Origin: an uncultured Mycoplasmatota bacterium
GTDB taxonomy: Bacteria > Bacillota_I > Bacilli_A > RF39 > UBA660
Direction: 5' to 3'
NCBI GenBank assembly: GCA_946528555.1
Contig: CAMMYS010000009.1
Coordinates: 1 to 44,765, forward strand
DNA: 44,765 bases
Shown here: positions 17,091 to 25,359 of the stretch, piece after piece
How positions within the stretch are numbered: position 1 is the first letter of the stretch
Layout: the number at the start of each line of letters is the position of its first letter
Notes under the pieces: model-generated
Told to the model about the DNA's origin: nothing
Databases searched by the model: none
Seen by the model: the letters and a program-made list of their open reading frames with translations, nothing else
Position numbers and translations under genes: made by a program

Positions 17091-17863
17091 AAAGTTTTGA
17101 TTATAAAAAATCTTTAGGTCAAAATTTTTTAATGGATAAAAATATTATTAATAAAATAGTAGATTCAATTGATTCTACAAAAGATGATTTAATAATAGAA
17201 ATAGGTCCTGGATCTGGAGCATTAACAAGAGAATTAGTTAAGAAAGATTCAGATATTATTTGTTTTGAAATAGATGAAAGATTAAAAGAAAAATTAAATT
17301 CTATAGATAGTAAAAAATTAAAAGTTGTATTTGGTGATTTTTTAAAAATAAATCTTAATGAATATATAGATTACACTAAGTATAAGCATATTTATTTTGT
17401 TGGTAATTTACCATACTATATAACAACTGCTATTATTAATAAAATAGTTAGTGAATCCAAACCATATCAAATAGTAATAATGATTCAAAAAGAAGTTGCA
17501 GATAGATTTAATGCAAAAGTTGGAACAAAACAATATAATTCATTATCTTTATTTTTACAATATAATTTTGACATAGAAAAAGTATGTAATGTTAGTAAAA
17601 ACTGTTTTGAACCAATACCTAAAGTAGATAGTTGTGTTTTAAAATTAAAAAGTAATAAAAAAACATCTGCAAAAGATGAAGAAAAATTATATAAATTAAT
17701 TAAAGATGCCTTCAAACAAAAGAGAAAGAATTTAAAAAATAATCTTAATAATTATGACTTAGAAAAAATTGAAAAAATATTAAATAAATATAATAAAAAT
17801 TTAAAAAATAGAGCTGAAGAAATAAAACTTGAAGAATTTATTGAAATATCAAATAATATATGA
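17087..17863 (+). CDS. rsmA: 16S rRNA dimethyladenosine transferase RsmA/KsgA
   Basis: Dimethylates A1518 and A1519 of 16S rRNA. 258 residues. SAM-binding motif EIGPGSGALTREL, acidic loop motif CFEIDERL and the catalytic NLPYY in VGNLPYYITTAI; the N-terminal KKSLGQNFLMD is typical. I prefer the ATG at 17087, which forms an ATGA overlap with the preceding stop and has AAAGG nine bases upstream; an in-frame ATG at 17078 abuts that motif. Loss of KsgA function gives kasugamycin resistance in other bacteria. A terminator follows the stop. Confidence 0.95.
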   Translation: MKSFDYKKSLGQNFLMDKNIINKIVDSIDSTKDDLIIEIGPGSGALTRELVKKDSDIICFEIDERLKEKLNSIDSKKLKVVFGDFLKINLNEYIDYTKYKHIYFVGNLPYYITTAIINKIVSESKPYQIVIMIQKEVADRFNAKVGTKQYNSLSLFLQYNFDIEKVCNVSKNCFEPIPKVDSCVLKLKSNKKTSAKDEEKLYKLIKDAFKQKRKNLKNNLNNYDLEKIEKILNKYNKNLKNRAEEIKLEEFIEISNNI

Positions 17864-17867
17864 GGAT

Positions 17868-17902
17868 AATGTCAATAAAAATATTGCTTATTGACATTTT
17901 TT
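17868..17902 (+). terminator. Terminator after rsmA
   Basis: Ten-base-pair stem AATGTCAATA/TATTGACATT followed by a run of T. Confidence 0.8.
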
Positions 17903-17912
17903 GTAATATAAT
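17884..17912 (+). promoter_or_regulatory. Promoter of spoVG
   Basis: TTGCTT in the loop and right arm of the upstream terminator, 17-bp spacer, TATAAT. The TTGACA at 17891 is only 10 bp from this -10 and is unlikely to serve. Confidence 0.5.
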
Positions 17913-17938
17913 TAAAGTAGCATTTAAGGAGGTATCTT

Positions 17939-18211
17939 ATGGAAATTACATCAGTAAGAGTGCATAAAGTTTCTGTTAGAGAAGGATCTAAATTAAGAGC
18001 TTATGCAGAAGTAACAATAGATGATGCTGTTGCTATTCATGGTATAAAGGTTCTACAAGGTGACAATGGTTTATATCTTGGTATGCCAAGCGATAAAACA
18101 AAACATGATATTGCTCACCCAATCAAACAAGAAATAAGAACAATGTTTGAAAAAGCAATCTTCGATAAATATGAAGAAACAGAAGATGTTGCTGAGAAAG
18201 AAGAAGAATAG
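17939..18211 (+). CDS. spoVG: SpoVG family DNA/RNA-binding regulator
   Basis: 90 residues with the family core: MEITSVRVHKV, a beta-rich middle (HGIKVLQGDNGLYLGMPS) and DIAHPIKQEIR with a C-terminal helix and acidic tail. SpoVG binds DNA and RNA and modulates septation, virulence or capsule genes in Bacillota, including many species that never sporulate. It is a single-gene unit flanked by terminators, with AAGGAGG seven bases before the ATG. No sporulation-specific gene is otherwise seen in the window, so the name reflects homology only. Confidence 0.93.
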   Translation: MEITSVRVHKVSVREGSKLRAYAEVTIDDAVAIHGIKVLQGDNGLYLGMPSDKTKHDIAHPIKQEIRTMFEKAIFDKYEETEDVAEKEEE

Positions 18212-18216
18212 TTAAG

Positions 18217-18239
18217 AGACTTTTAAAAAGTCTTTTTTC
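18217..18239 (+). terminator. Terminator after spoVG
   Basis: Stem AGACTTTT/AAAAGTCT with a one-base centre followed by a T-run. Confidence 0.7.
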
Positions 18240-18285
18240 TTTACAAAAAAACTGTAAAAGTCAGTGTAAATAGATTTTGACTCAA

Positions 18286-18314
18286 TTGAATTAATTGCCC
18301 TTAAAATATATAAT
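18286..18314 (+). promoter_or_regulatory. Promoter of divIC
   Basis: TTGAAT, 17-bp spacer, TATAAT, 21 bases before the divIC ATG. A small dyad TCAATTGA overlaps the -35. Confidence 0.6.
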
Positions 18315-18335
18315 TATTTTAAGAATGGGGTAAAT

Positions 18336-18626
18336 ATGAAAAAAATGAGCCAAAAGACAAAATTTAGAGTGACATTTTTAATGCTATGTTTTATAATATC
18401 TAGTGTTCTTTTTGTGTCTTCAATTTTTTCTTATATATCTCAAATAGCGGATACTAAAAAAGAAATAGCAATGTTAGAAAATGATTATAAAACTGCTCTT
18501 TCTGAAGAAGAAAATTTAAAAGAAGAAATTAATAAATTACAGGATCCGGAATACATGGCAAAATATGCTAGAGAAAAATATTTATATTCAAAGGATGATG
18601 AAATAGTTATTAAGATAGAAGAATAG
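18336..18626 (+). CDS. divIC: FtsB/DivIC-type septum formation initiator
   Basis: 96 residues: a short basic cytoplasmic head, one transmembrane helix (about 13-35), a coiled coil (38-68) and the family motif LQDPEYMAKYAREKYLYSKDDEIV. It belongs to the bitopic FtsB/DivIC proteins that bridge FtsL and FtsQ/DivIB in the divisome. Its place before tilS and ftsH corresponds to divIC of B. subtilis. The Shine-Dalgarno (GGGG) is poor. Confidence 0.88.
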   Translation: MKKMSQKTKFRVTFLMLCFIISSVLFVSSIFSYISQIADTKKEIAMLENDYKTALSEEENLKEEINKLQDPEYMAKYAREKYLYSKDDEIVIKIEE

Positions 18627-18639
18627 AAAGGTATTTTTT

Positions 18640-19968
18640 ATGGAAGAAGTATATAATTTCATTAGAAATAAAATATCTTTAGAACCAGGAGATGTAGTTA
18701 TTGTTGGTACATCAGGTGGTCCTGATTCTATGGCTCTATTATATATATTGAATGAATTTAAAAGATTAATGGATTTAAAATTAGTTTGTGCTCACGTTAA
18801 TCACAATAAAAGAGAAGAAAGTGATCAAGAACAAATTGATTTAGAAAGATTTTGTAAGGAAAACAAAATCATTTTTGAGTGTAGAAAAGTAGAAAAATGG
18901 GGAGACGATAATTTTGAAAATGAAGCTAGAAGTGTTAGATATAATTTCTTTGAAGAATTAGTTGAAAATTATGGTGCTAAATATTTAATGACAGCACATC
19001 ATGCTGATGATTTAATGGAAACTATATTAATGCGTATAGTAAGAGGCTCTACTTTAAAGGGATATAGTGGCTTTTCTAGAGTAGTTGATAAAGGAGATTA
19101 TAAAATTGTAAGACCACTTATTACACTTACTAAATCTGAAATAGAGGAATTTTGTAAAGAAAATAATATTAAATATTGTATAGATAAATCAAATTTTGAT
19201 TTAAACTATACAAGAAATAGATATAGACATACAGTATTACCATTTTTAAAAAATGAGAATCCTAATGTTCATAAAAAGTTTATTAAGTTTAGTGAAATAT
19301 TACTTGAAAATAGTAATTATATTAATAGAGAAGTTGATAAAGTTATTAATAAGGTTTTTCAAAATGGTGTACTAGATATTGATAAGTTTATTGAATTAGA
19401 TAAACTTATTCAAACAAATATTATTTACAATATTCTTGAACAAATCTATGGTGATGATTTATTAATTATTGGAGATACTCATGTTGAACTATTGTTTAAT
19501 TTAATTACTTCTAGTAGATCTAATAGCATTGTGCATTTGCCAAACAATGTAAAGGCAATAAAATCATATAATGAATTATCGTTTAGTTATGATGAAGAAG
19601 AATATGATGATTATGAAATAGAAATAGATGATGTTATTAATTTACCAAATGGAAAAATAATTGAAAAAATAGATGATGATATTAATGATAATTCTAATAA
19701 CATTATTAGACTAAGTAGTAATGAAATAGCTCTACCTTTATATGTTCGTAATAGAAAAGATGGAGATAGAATTGAAGTTAAAGGTTTAAATGGAAGTAGA
19801 AAAGTTAGTGATATATTTATTGATAAAAAAATTAAAAAAAGTGATAGAGAAGTTTGGCCTATTGTTTTGGACTCAAAAGACACTATTGTATGGATTCCAG
19901 GACTAAAAAAATCTAAACTTGACAAGAAAAATGACGAAGAGTATGATATAATATTAAAGTATTATTAA
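18640..19968 (+). CDS. tilS: tRNA(Ile)-lysidine synthase
   Basis: PP-loop ATPase that adds lysine to C34 of tRNA-Ile(CAU), changing its codon specificity from AUG to AUA; essential in most bacteria and important here because AUA is frequent. The pyrophosphate loop SGGPDS is at 25-30, HVNHNKREES and MTAHHADDLMET are typical, and the C-terminal domain has RNRKDGDRIEVKGLNGSRKVSDIFID. 442 residues, normal. It starts 13 bases after divIC, with AAAGG upstream. An ftsH promoter is embedded in its end. Confidence 0.94.
   Translation: MEEVYNFIRNKISLEPGDVVIVGTSGGPDSMALLYILNEFKRLMDLKLVCAHVNHNKREESDQEQIDLERFCKENKIIFECRKVEKWGDDNFENEARSVRYNFFEELVENYGAKYLMTAHHADDLMETILMRIVRGSTLKGYSGFSRVVDKGDYKIVRPLITLTKSEIEEFCKENNIKYCIDKSNFDLNYTRNRYRHTVLPFLKNENPNVHKKFIKFSEILLENSNYINREVDKVINKVFQNGVLDIDKFIELDKLIQTNIIYNILEQIYGDDLLIIGDTHVELLFNLITSSRSNSIVHLPNNVKAIKSYNELSFSYDEEEYDDYEIEIDDVINLPNGKIIEKIDDDINDNSNNIIRLSSNEIALPLYVRNRKDGDRIEVKGLNGSRKVSDIFIDKKIKKSDREVWPIVLDSKDTIVWIPGLKKSKLDKKNDEEYDIILKYY
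19919..19952 (+). promoter_or_regulatory. Promoter of ftsH within the tilS end
   Basis: TTGACA, 17-bp spacer, TATGAT; a TGA-TATAAT extended -10 overlaps it at 19944-19952. hprT, which separates tilS and ftsH in B. subtilis, is absent. Confidence 0.6.
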
Positions 19969-19988
19969 ACAGAGAAAGGACTTAGAAA

Positions 19989-21920
19989 ATGAATATAAAA
20001 AAGACAAAAAGAAATATGAATTTTATGCCATATATTGTATTAATATTAGTAATTGTTGGCTCATATATGTTTCTTAATAGTTTAGGAACAAAAATAAACA
20101 ATTTAAGTTATACAGAATTAACTGATGATTTAAATAATGATAAAGTAACTGAAATAGCTGTTACTCCTAAAAGTGGAGCTGGAGTTTATGTTATAACTGG
20201 TAAATTAAAGAGTTATGGTAAGAATGAAAGTTTTAGTGTGACAGTGCCATATACAGATACAGTTATTTCTTCATTATATGAAATAGCAGAATCTAAAGGA
20301 TTAAAAGTTGAAACAAATACCAATCCTGAAAATAGTGCTTGGATTACTATATTAATTAATATCGTACCAATTTTACTATTTGGTGGACTAGCATATATGA
20401 TGTTAGTTAAGTTAGGAAATGGAAATAAAGGTACATTTGATTTTGGAAAGAGTAAAGCTAAATTAGCAGAAGAAAATGGAAGAAAAACATTTAAAGATGT
20501 TGCTGGTTTAAAGGAAGAAAAAGAAGAAGTACAAGAATTAATAGATTTTTTAAAAAATCCAAAGAAATTTACTAAGATGGGTGCTAGAATTCCAAAGGGA
20601 GTTTTATTAGTAGGTCCTCCAGGAACAGGTAAAACATTACTTGCAAGAGCAGTTGCTGGAGAAGCAAAAGTTCCATTCTTCTATATTAGTGGTTCAGATT
20701 TTGTTGAATTATTTGTAGGTGTTGGAGCTTCTCGTGTAAGAGATATGTTTAAACAAGCTAAGCAAACAGCACCATGCTTAATATTTATTGATGAAATAGA
20801 TGCAGTTGGACGTGAAAGAGGAACTGGACTTGGTGGTGGACATGATGAAAGAGAACAAACATTAAACCAATTATTATCTGAAATGGATGGTTTTGGTGAA
20901 AATGAAGGTATTATCATTCTTGCTGCTACAAATAGACCAGATGTATTAGATCCAGCATTATTAAGACCAGGAAGATTTGATAGACAAGTAACAGTTAATA
21001 GACCAGATGTATCTGAAAGAGAAGATATATTAAAAGTACATGCTAAGAATAAAGTATTAGATAAAACTGTTAATTTAAAGCATATAGCAGAAAGAACTCC
21101 AGGATATTCAGGAGCAGATTTAGAAAATCTATTAAATGAAGCAGCTTTACTTGCTGTAAGAAGAGACAAAGAAGCTATTTCTATGGATGAAATAGATGAA
21201 GCTGGTGATAGAGTTCTTATGGGACCAGCTAAAACGAGTAGAAAAGTAACAGATTATGAAAAGAGAATTGTTGCTTATCATGAAGCTGGACATGCAGTAT
21301 CTGGAATAGTTCTTCCAAATGGAGAAGAAGTTCATAAGATTACAATAATTCCTCGTGGTATGGCAGGTGGATATACACAAATGCTTCCAAAAGAAGAAAG
21401 AACACTTGTATATACTAAGAAAGAATTAGAAGAACAAATTATAACACTTTTATCAGGTAGAGCTAGTGAAGAAACTTATATGGATGAAATATCAACTGGT
21501 GCAAGTGATGACTTAAAGAAAGCTACTAAGATAGCAAGAAGTATGGTTACTGAATATGGTATGAGTTCACTTGGGCCAATGCAATTTGAACATAGAAGTG
21601 AAAGTGTATTCTTAGGTAGAGATTACAATAAAACTAAAGATTTCTCAGATCAAGTAGCATTACAAATTGATCAAGAAGTTAAAAAGATTATTGAAAGTTG
21701 TTATGCAGAAGCTAAGAAAATAGTTTCAAAAGAAAAGAAACTAATTGATATTCTTGCACAAACTTTAATTGAAAAAGAAACTCTAACTAAAGAAGAAATT
21801 GAATTATTAGTTGAACAAAATAGTGATTATAAAATTGTTCATGAAAATGAAGAGAAAAAAGAAGAAGATATTGTTTCTGAAGAAAAGGAAAATAAAAAAA
21901 GTAAAAAACAAGACAATTAA
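19989..21920 (+). CDS. ftsH: ATP-dependent zinc metalloprotease FtsH
   Basis: Membrane AAA+ protease for quality control of membrane and regulatory proteins. 643 residues. Two transmembrane helices (about 13-30 and 114-138) flank an extracytoplasmic domain. AAA domain: Walker A GPPGTGKT (209-216), Walker [12 protein letters not shown], second region of homology [19 protein letters not shown]. Peptidase: HEAGH (431-435), further zinc ligand in the [12 protein letters not shown] region. The C-terminal tail is Lys/Glu-rich. GAAAGGA lies eight bases before the ATG, and a terminator follows the stop. Confidence 0.97.
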   Translation: MNIKKTKRNMNFMPYIVLILVIVGSYMFLNSLGTKINNLSYTELTDDLNNDKVTEIAVTPKSGAGVYVITGKLKSYGKNESFSVTVPYTDTVISSLYEIAESKGLKVETNTNPENSAWITILINIVPILLFGGLAYMMLVKLGNGNKGTFDFGKSKAKLAEENGRKTFKDVAGLKEEKEEVQELIDFLKNPKKFTKMGARIPKGVLLVGPPGTGKTLLARAVAGEAKVPFFYISGSDFVELFVGVGASRVRDMFKQAKQTAPCLIFIDEIDAVGRERGTGLGGGHDEREQTLNQLLSEMDGFGENEGIIILAATNRPDVLDPALLRPGRFDRQVTVNRPDVSEREDILKVHAKNKVLDKTVNLKHIAERTPGYSGADLENLLNEAALLAVRRDKEAISMDEIDEAGDRVLMGPAKTSRKVTDYEKRIVAYHEAGHAVSGIVLPNGEEVHKITIIPRGMAGGYTQMLPKEERTLVYTKKELEEQIITLLSGRASEETYMDEISTGASDDLKKATKIARSMVTEYGMSSLGPMQFEHRSESVFLGRDYNKTKDFSDQVALQIDQEVKKIIESCYAEAKKIVSKEKKLIDILAQTLIEKETLTKEEIELLVEQNSDYKIVHENEEKKEEDIVSEEKENKKSKKQDN

Positions 21921-21925
21921 TAATT

Positions 21926-21957
21926 AAAGAGATTACTTTTTTTAGTAATCTCTTTTA
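21926..21957 (+). terminator. Terminator after ftsH
   Basis: Twelve-base-pair stem AAAGAGATTACT/AGTAATCTCTTT with a T6 loop; the short trailing T-tract is part of the stem. Confidence 0.75.
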
Positions 21958-21970
21958 ATAAGGAGTATTT

Positions 21971-22885
21971 ATGAAAAATAAAACATTATTAATATTAGCT
22001 GCTGGTATGGGTAGTAGATTTGGTGGTTTAAAACAATTAGAACCATTTGGACCAAATGGAGAGTTCATTATAGATTATTCTATATATGATGCTGTAAAAT
22101 GTGGTTTTAATAAAATAGTATTTATTATTAAAGAAGAACATTATGATATTTTTAAAAGTACAATTGGTTCTAGAATTGAAAAATATTTAAAAAATAAAAA
22201 GGTTAAAGTAGAATATGTTTTTCAAAATCTAAATAATGTTCCTGAAGAATATAAAATTCCAGAAGAAAGAGTTAAACCATTAGGAACAGCTCATGCTGTA
22301 TTATGTGCTAAGGATGTTATTAAAGAACCATTTATGATTATAAATGCTGATGATTTTTATGGATATAATGCATATAAAACAGCTAGAGATTTTATGGATA
22401 ATAATAGTGGTAATACTATTGGTTTAGTAGGATATAATGTTATTAATACAATTACTGAAAATGGATCTGTTAAAAGAGGTATTTGTAATATTAAAAATGG
22501 TTATTTAGATACTGTTGATGAAAGTGAAATTTGGGTAGATGCTGATAAGATTAAAGCTAGATCTTTAGTAACTGGTAAATTATATGAAATAGATAAAGAA
22601 AAGAAAGTATCTATGAATATGATTTGTTTTTATCCTGAATTTATGGATTATATTGAAGAAAAATTTGTTGAATTTTTAGAATATAGTGATTTAACTAAAG
22701 ATGAATTTTTAATTCCTTCTGTAATAAGCGATGGTATTAAAAATAATTTGTGTAAGGTTAAAGTATTAGATACTACTGCAAAATGGGTAGGAGTAACTTA
22801 TAAAGAAGATAAAGAAATGGTTGAATTCTATATAAAGAGTTTAATTGAAGATAATGAATATCCTAGCAATTTATGGAGTGAATAG
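21971..22885 (+). CDS. Sugar-phosphate nucleotidyltransferase family protein
   Basis: 304 residues with the NTP_transferase (GT-A like) fold: LILAAGMGSRFGGLKQLEPFG is the nucleotide-binding signature with its Arg and Lys, PLGTAHAVLCAKD the uridine/base-binding segment, and MIINADDFYG holds the metal-binding Asp. This type activates sugars or similar groups (UDP-, dTDP- or CDP-linked) for envelope polymers. The actual substrate cannot be read from the sequence; no sugar-processing neighbours are present. ATG preceded by AAGGAG. It lies between the ftsH terminator and the t6A operon, 43 bases from tsaB, and has no clear promoter of its own. Confidence 0.8.
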   Translation: MKNKTLLILAAGMGSRFGGLKQLEPFGPNGEFIIDYSIYDAVKCGFNKIVFIIKEEHYDIFKSTIGSRIEKYLKNKKVKVEYVFQNLNNVPEEYKIPEERVKPLGTAHAVLCAKDVIKEPFMIINADDFYGYNAYKTARDFMDNNSGNTIGLVGYNVINTITENGSVKRGICNIKNGYLDTVDESEIWVDADKIKARSLVTGKLYEIDKEKKVSMNMICFYPEFMDYIEEKFVEFLEYSDLTKDEFLIPSVISDGIKNNLCKVKVLDTTAKWVGVTYKEDKEMVEFYIKSLIEDNEYPSNLWSE

Positions 22886-22928
22886 TAAGATTTATTAAAA
22901 AAATAATAATTAGAAAAGAGGAATAAAT

Positions 22929-23474
22929 ATGATATTATTTATTGATACACATGCTGAGTTAATAACTATTGCATTAAAAAATAAAGATAAATTATATGTA
23001 AAAACTAAAGAGAGTGAATATAGCCATTCTATTTTTACTATGCCTATGATAGAAGAAATATTTAAGGAGAATAAATTAGATATTAAAGATTTAAAAAAGA
23101 TTATAGTAGTAAATGGACCAGGTAGTTTTACTGGTATTAGAATAGGATTATCTATTGCTAAAACTATTGCTTATGCATTAAAAATAGATATTAATACTAT
23201 TTCTAGTTTAACAGCATATTTAGTTAGTAATAATACTAATGAAAAAAGAAAAGCTGTTATTGAAGATAATAAAGGATACTATATAAGTGTATTTGATAAA
23301 GATAATAAAGTTTTAGTTCCTGAATATTATAGTGAAGAAGATAATGAAGATTATCCACAAGTTGAAGAAAAATTAGATGTAGAAAAAATAATAGAATATT
23401 GTTCTAATATGAAGAGTGAAAATCCTCATTTTGTTAAAGCTAATTATATTAAGAAAATTGAGGTGGAAAAATGA
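22929..23474 (+). CDS. tsaB: tRNA t6A biosynthesis protein TsaB
   Basis: Non-catalytic scaffold that pairs with TsaD (and TsaE) in threonylcarbamoyl-adenosine formation at tRNA position 37. The ASKHA-type N-terminus is clear: ILFIDTHAELITIALK and VNGPGSFTGIRIGLSIAKTIAYAL. 181 residues is shorter than the usual 220-230, the loss being in the C-terminal domain. It overlaps rimI by four bases (ATGA) and tsaD follows, giving the conserved tsaB-rimI-tsaD operon. Confidence 0.92.
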   Translation: MILFIDTHAELITIALKNKDKLYVKTKESEYSHSIFTMPMIEEIFKENKLDIKDLKKIIVVNGPGSFTGIRIGLSIAKTIAYALKIDINTISSLTAYLVSNNTNEKRKAVIEDNKGYYISVFDKDNKVLVPEYYSEEDNEDYPQVEEKLDVEKIIEYCSNMKSENPHFVKANYIKKIEVEK

Positions 23475-23803
23475 TAAAAAAAGAGATAATTAGTGATACT
23501 GATAGCGTATATAACTATATGGATGGAGATATAGTATTAGGTTATCTTGAAATAAGACTTGTAGATGGTGTTATAGATATTATGAATTTATTTGTAAGTG
23601 AAGATTCAAGAAGAAAAGGTATAGCTACTGCTCTTATGAATGAAATGATAGAAAAAGAAGATTATAATAGAATAATGCTAGAAGTAAATGAAAATAATAA
23701 TGAAGCATTAAGATTGTATTCTAAACTAGGATTTAAAGAAATTAGTTTAAGAGATAGATATTATGGTGAAGATACAGCTATTATTATGGAGAAGGTGAAA
23801 TAA
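23471..23803 (+). CDS. rimI: GNAT N-acetyltransferase, RimI-like (short)
   Basis: GNAT acetyltransferase; RimI acetylates the N-terminus of ribosomal protein S18. 110 residues, against about 150 for RimI, with the N-terminal strand-helix unit abbreviated. Acetyl-CoA motif A is visible as SEDSRRKGIATALMNEM and motif B as ALRLYSKLGFKEI. The position between tsaB and tsaD is the standard one for rimI. It shares one base with the tsaD start. Substrate is inferred from context only. Confidence 0.82.
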   Translation: MIKKEIISDTDSVYNYMDGDIVLGYLEIRLVDGVIDIMNLFVSEDSRRKGIATALMNEMIEKEDYNRIMLEVNENNNEALRLYSKLGFKEISLRDRYYGEDTAIIMEKVK

Positions 23804-24807
23804 TGAAAGATGTATATATTTTAGCAGTAGAATCATCTTGTGATGAAACTAGTGTTAGTATAATTAAAAATGGTTTTGAAGATGTAGCAACAATTATTAA
23901 TTCACAAATAGATGTGCATACTAAATATGGTGGAGTAGTACCTGAAGTAGCAAGTAGACTTCATTTGGAAAATATTACTATGGTTATAGATCAATGTTTA
24001 GAAAAAGCTAATATGAAATTAGAAGATATGGATGCTTTTGCATGTACATATGCTCCAGGATTACTTGGTAGTTTATTAGTAGGAGTAGAGGCTACAAAAG
24101 CCCTTGCCTACGTGTATAATAAGCCATTTATAGCAACAAATCATATGATGGGGCATATTTATGCGAATATGATAGGAAATCACTTAAAATACCCTTTATT
24201 ATCGCTTATAGTAAGTGGTGGACATACTGATTTAATTTTAATGAAAAATGAGAATTCATTTGAATATTTAGGTCAAACTTTAGATGATGCTATTGGTGAA
24301 GCATATGATAAAGTAGCTAGAATCTTAGATTTACCTTATCCAGGTGGTCCTAATGTAGAAAAATATGCATTAGAAGGACAACCAACATATAAAATGCCAC
24401 AAATATTAAATGATGATTCATTTAATTTTAGTTTTAGTGGTATAAAAAGTCATTGTAATAATTTAGTTCATAATGCTCATCAAAGAGGAGAAGAAATAAA
24501 TAAAAATGATTTAGCTAGATCTTTTCAAGATTGCGTAACAAATCATTTAGTAGATAAAACTAAAAAAGCTCTTCTTAAATATAATTTAAAAACATTCCTT
24601 CTAAGTGGTGGAGTGGCTGCTAATTCTCATATTAGAGAAGCATTAAAAGAAATGTGTGAAAGCATTGGTGTAGAAATGCATATGCCTGAAAAAAGATATT
24701 GCACAGATAATGCAGCAATGATAGGTGCAGCAGCATATGTACTTTATAAAAACAAACAATTTGCACCACTTTCAACAAATGCACAAAGTAGTGTAAGATT
24801 GCAATAA
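23803..24807 (+). CDS. tsaD: tRNA N6-adenosine threonylcarbamoyltransferase TsaD
   Basis: Catalytic subunit of t6A formation, transferring the threonylcarbamoyl group from TC-AMP to A37. 334 residues. Signature features: LAVESSCDETSVSI, metal-binding His114 and His118 in NHMMGHIYA, SLIVSGGHTDLI, LDDAIGEAYDKVARILDLPYPGGP and the C-terminal CTDNAAMIGAAAY. It is the end of a three-gene operon; a bidirectional terminator follows. Confidence 0.96.
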   Translation: MKDVYILAVESSCDETSVSIIKNGFEDVATIINSQIDVHTKYGGVVPEVASRLHLENITMVIDQCLEKANMKLEDMDAFACTYAPGLLGSLLVGVEATKALAYVYNKPFIATNHMMGHIYANMIGNHLKYPLLSLIVSGGHTDLILMKNENSFEYLGQTLDDAIGEAYDKVARILDLPYPGGPNVEKYALEGQPTYKMPQILNDDSFNFSFSGIKSHCNNLVHNAHQRGEEINKNDLARSFQDCVTNHLVDKTKKALLKYNLKTFLLSGGVAANSHIREALKEMCESIGVEMHMPEKRYCTDNAAMIGAAAYVLYKNKQFAPLSTNAQSSVRLQ

Positions 24808-24837
24808 AAAAACACTAGTTAATCTAGTGTTTTTTTA
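24806..24837. terminator. Bidirectional terminator between tsaD and comEB
   Basis: AACACTAG/CTAGTGTT stem with flanking A-run and T-run, so it can end transcripts from both converging operons. Confidence 0.85.
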
Positions 24838-25323
24838 ATATCCTCTTTTGCCTTCTAATGATTCATCATTATCTATAAATGTTTGTACATCAATTTCTCT
24901 ATACTTAGTTTTAGTATCTCTATGTACTATTTTTGCTATGCCTGCATTTATTATGAATCTTTTACACATTGAGCAAGGCATACCATTTTCAACATATTTA
25001 CCTGTTTGAGCATCTACACCTGTTATATACATTGTTGCTCCAATCATATCTTTTCTCTGAGCAGCTATGATAGCATTTTGTTCAGCATGAACACTTCTAC
25101 AAAGCTCATATCTTTCTCCTCTTGGAATTTTTAATTCTTCTCTTATACATGTTCCTACGTCAGTACAATTTTTTCTTCCCCTTGGAGCTCCATTATATCC
25201 TGTTGATATAATTTCATCATTATTAACAATAACTGCACCATATTTACGTCTTAAACAAGTAGATCTTTCTAAAGCAGCTTCTGCTAAATCTAAATAATAA
25301 TTGTTCTTATCTATTCTTTTCAT
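24835..25323 (-). CDS. comEB: Deoxycytidylate (dCMP) deaminase, ComEB-like
   Basis: Zinc deaminase converting dCMP to dUMP for dTMP synthesis. 162 residues from the ATG at 25323, which has AAGAGG about seven bases upstream; an earlier in-frame ATG would add ten residues without a ribosome-binding site. Active site: His79 and Glu81 in SVHAEQNAI, Cys117 and Cys120 in PCSMC. GYNGAPRG and CTDVGTCIREE are typical of the dCMP family and separate it from TadA. No comE competence genes are nearby, so the symbol denotes the enzyme family. It is the second gene of a minus-strand unit. Confidence 0.92.
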   Translation of the reverse strand: MKRIDKNNYYLDLAEAALERSTCLRRKYGAVIVNNDEIISTGYNGAPRGRKNCTDVGTCIREELKIPRGERYELCRSVHAEQNAIIAAQRKDMIGATMYITGVDAQTGKYVENGMPCSMCKRFIINAGIAKIVHRDTKTKYREIDVQTFIDNDESLEGKRGY

Positions 25324-25359
25324 AATATTACCTCTTAGTGAAGATTTTATCATATAGAA

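Noticed and set aside
20681..21169. Long antisense ORF inside ftsH (and a similar one at 43277-43654 inside the lipoprotein gene)
   Set aside because: Mirror frames of conserved or repetitive coding sequence, with no start signals.
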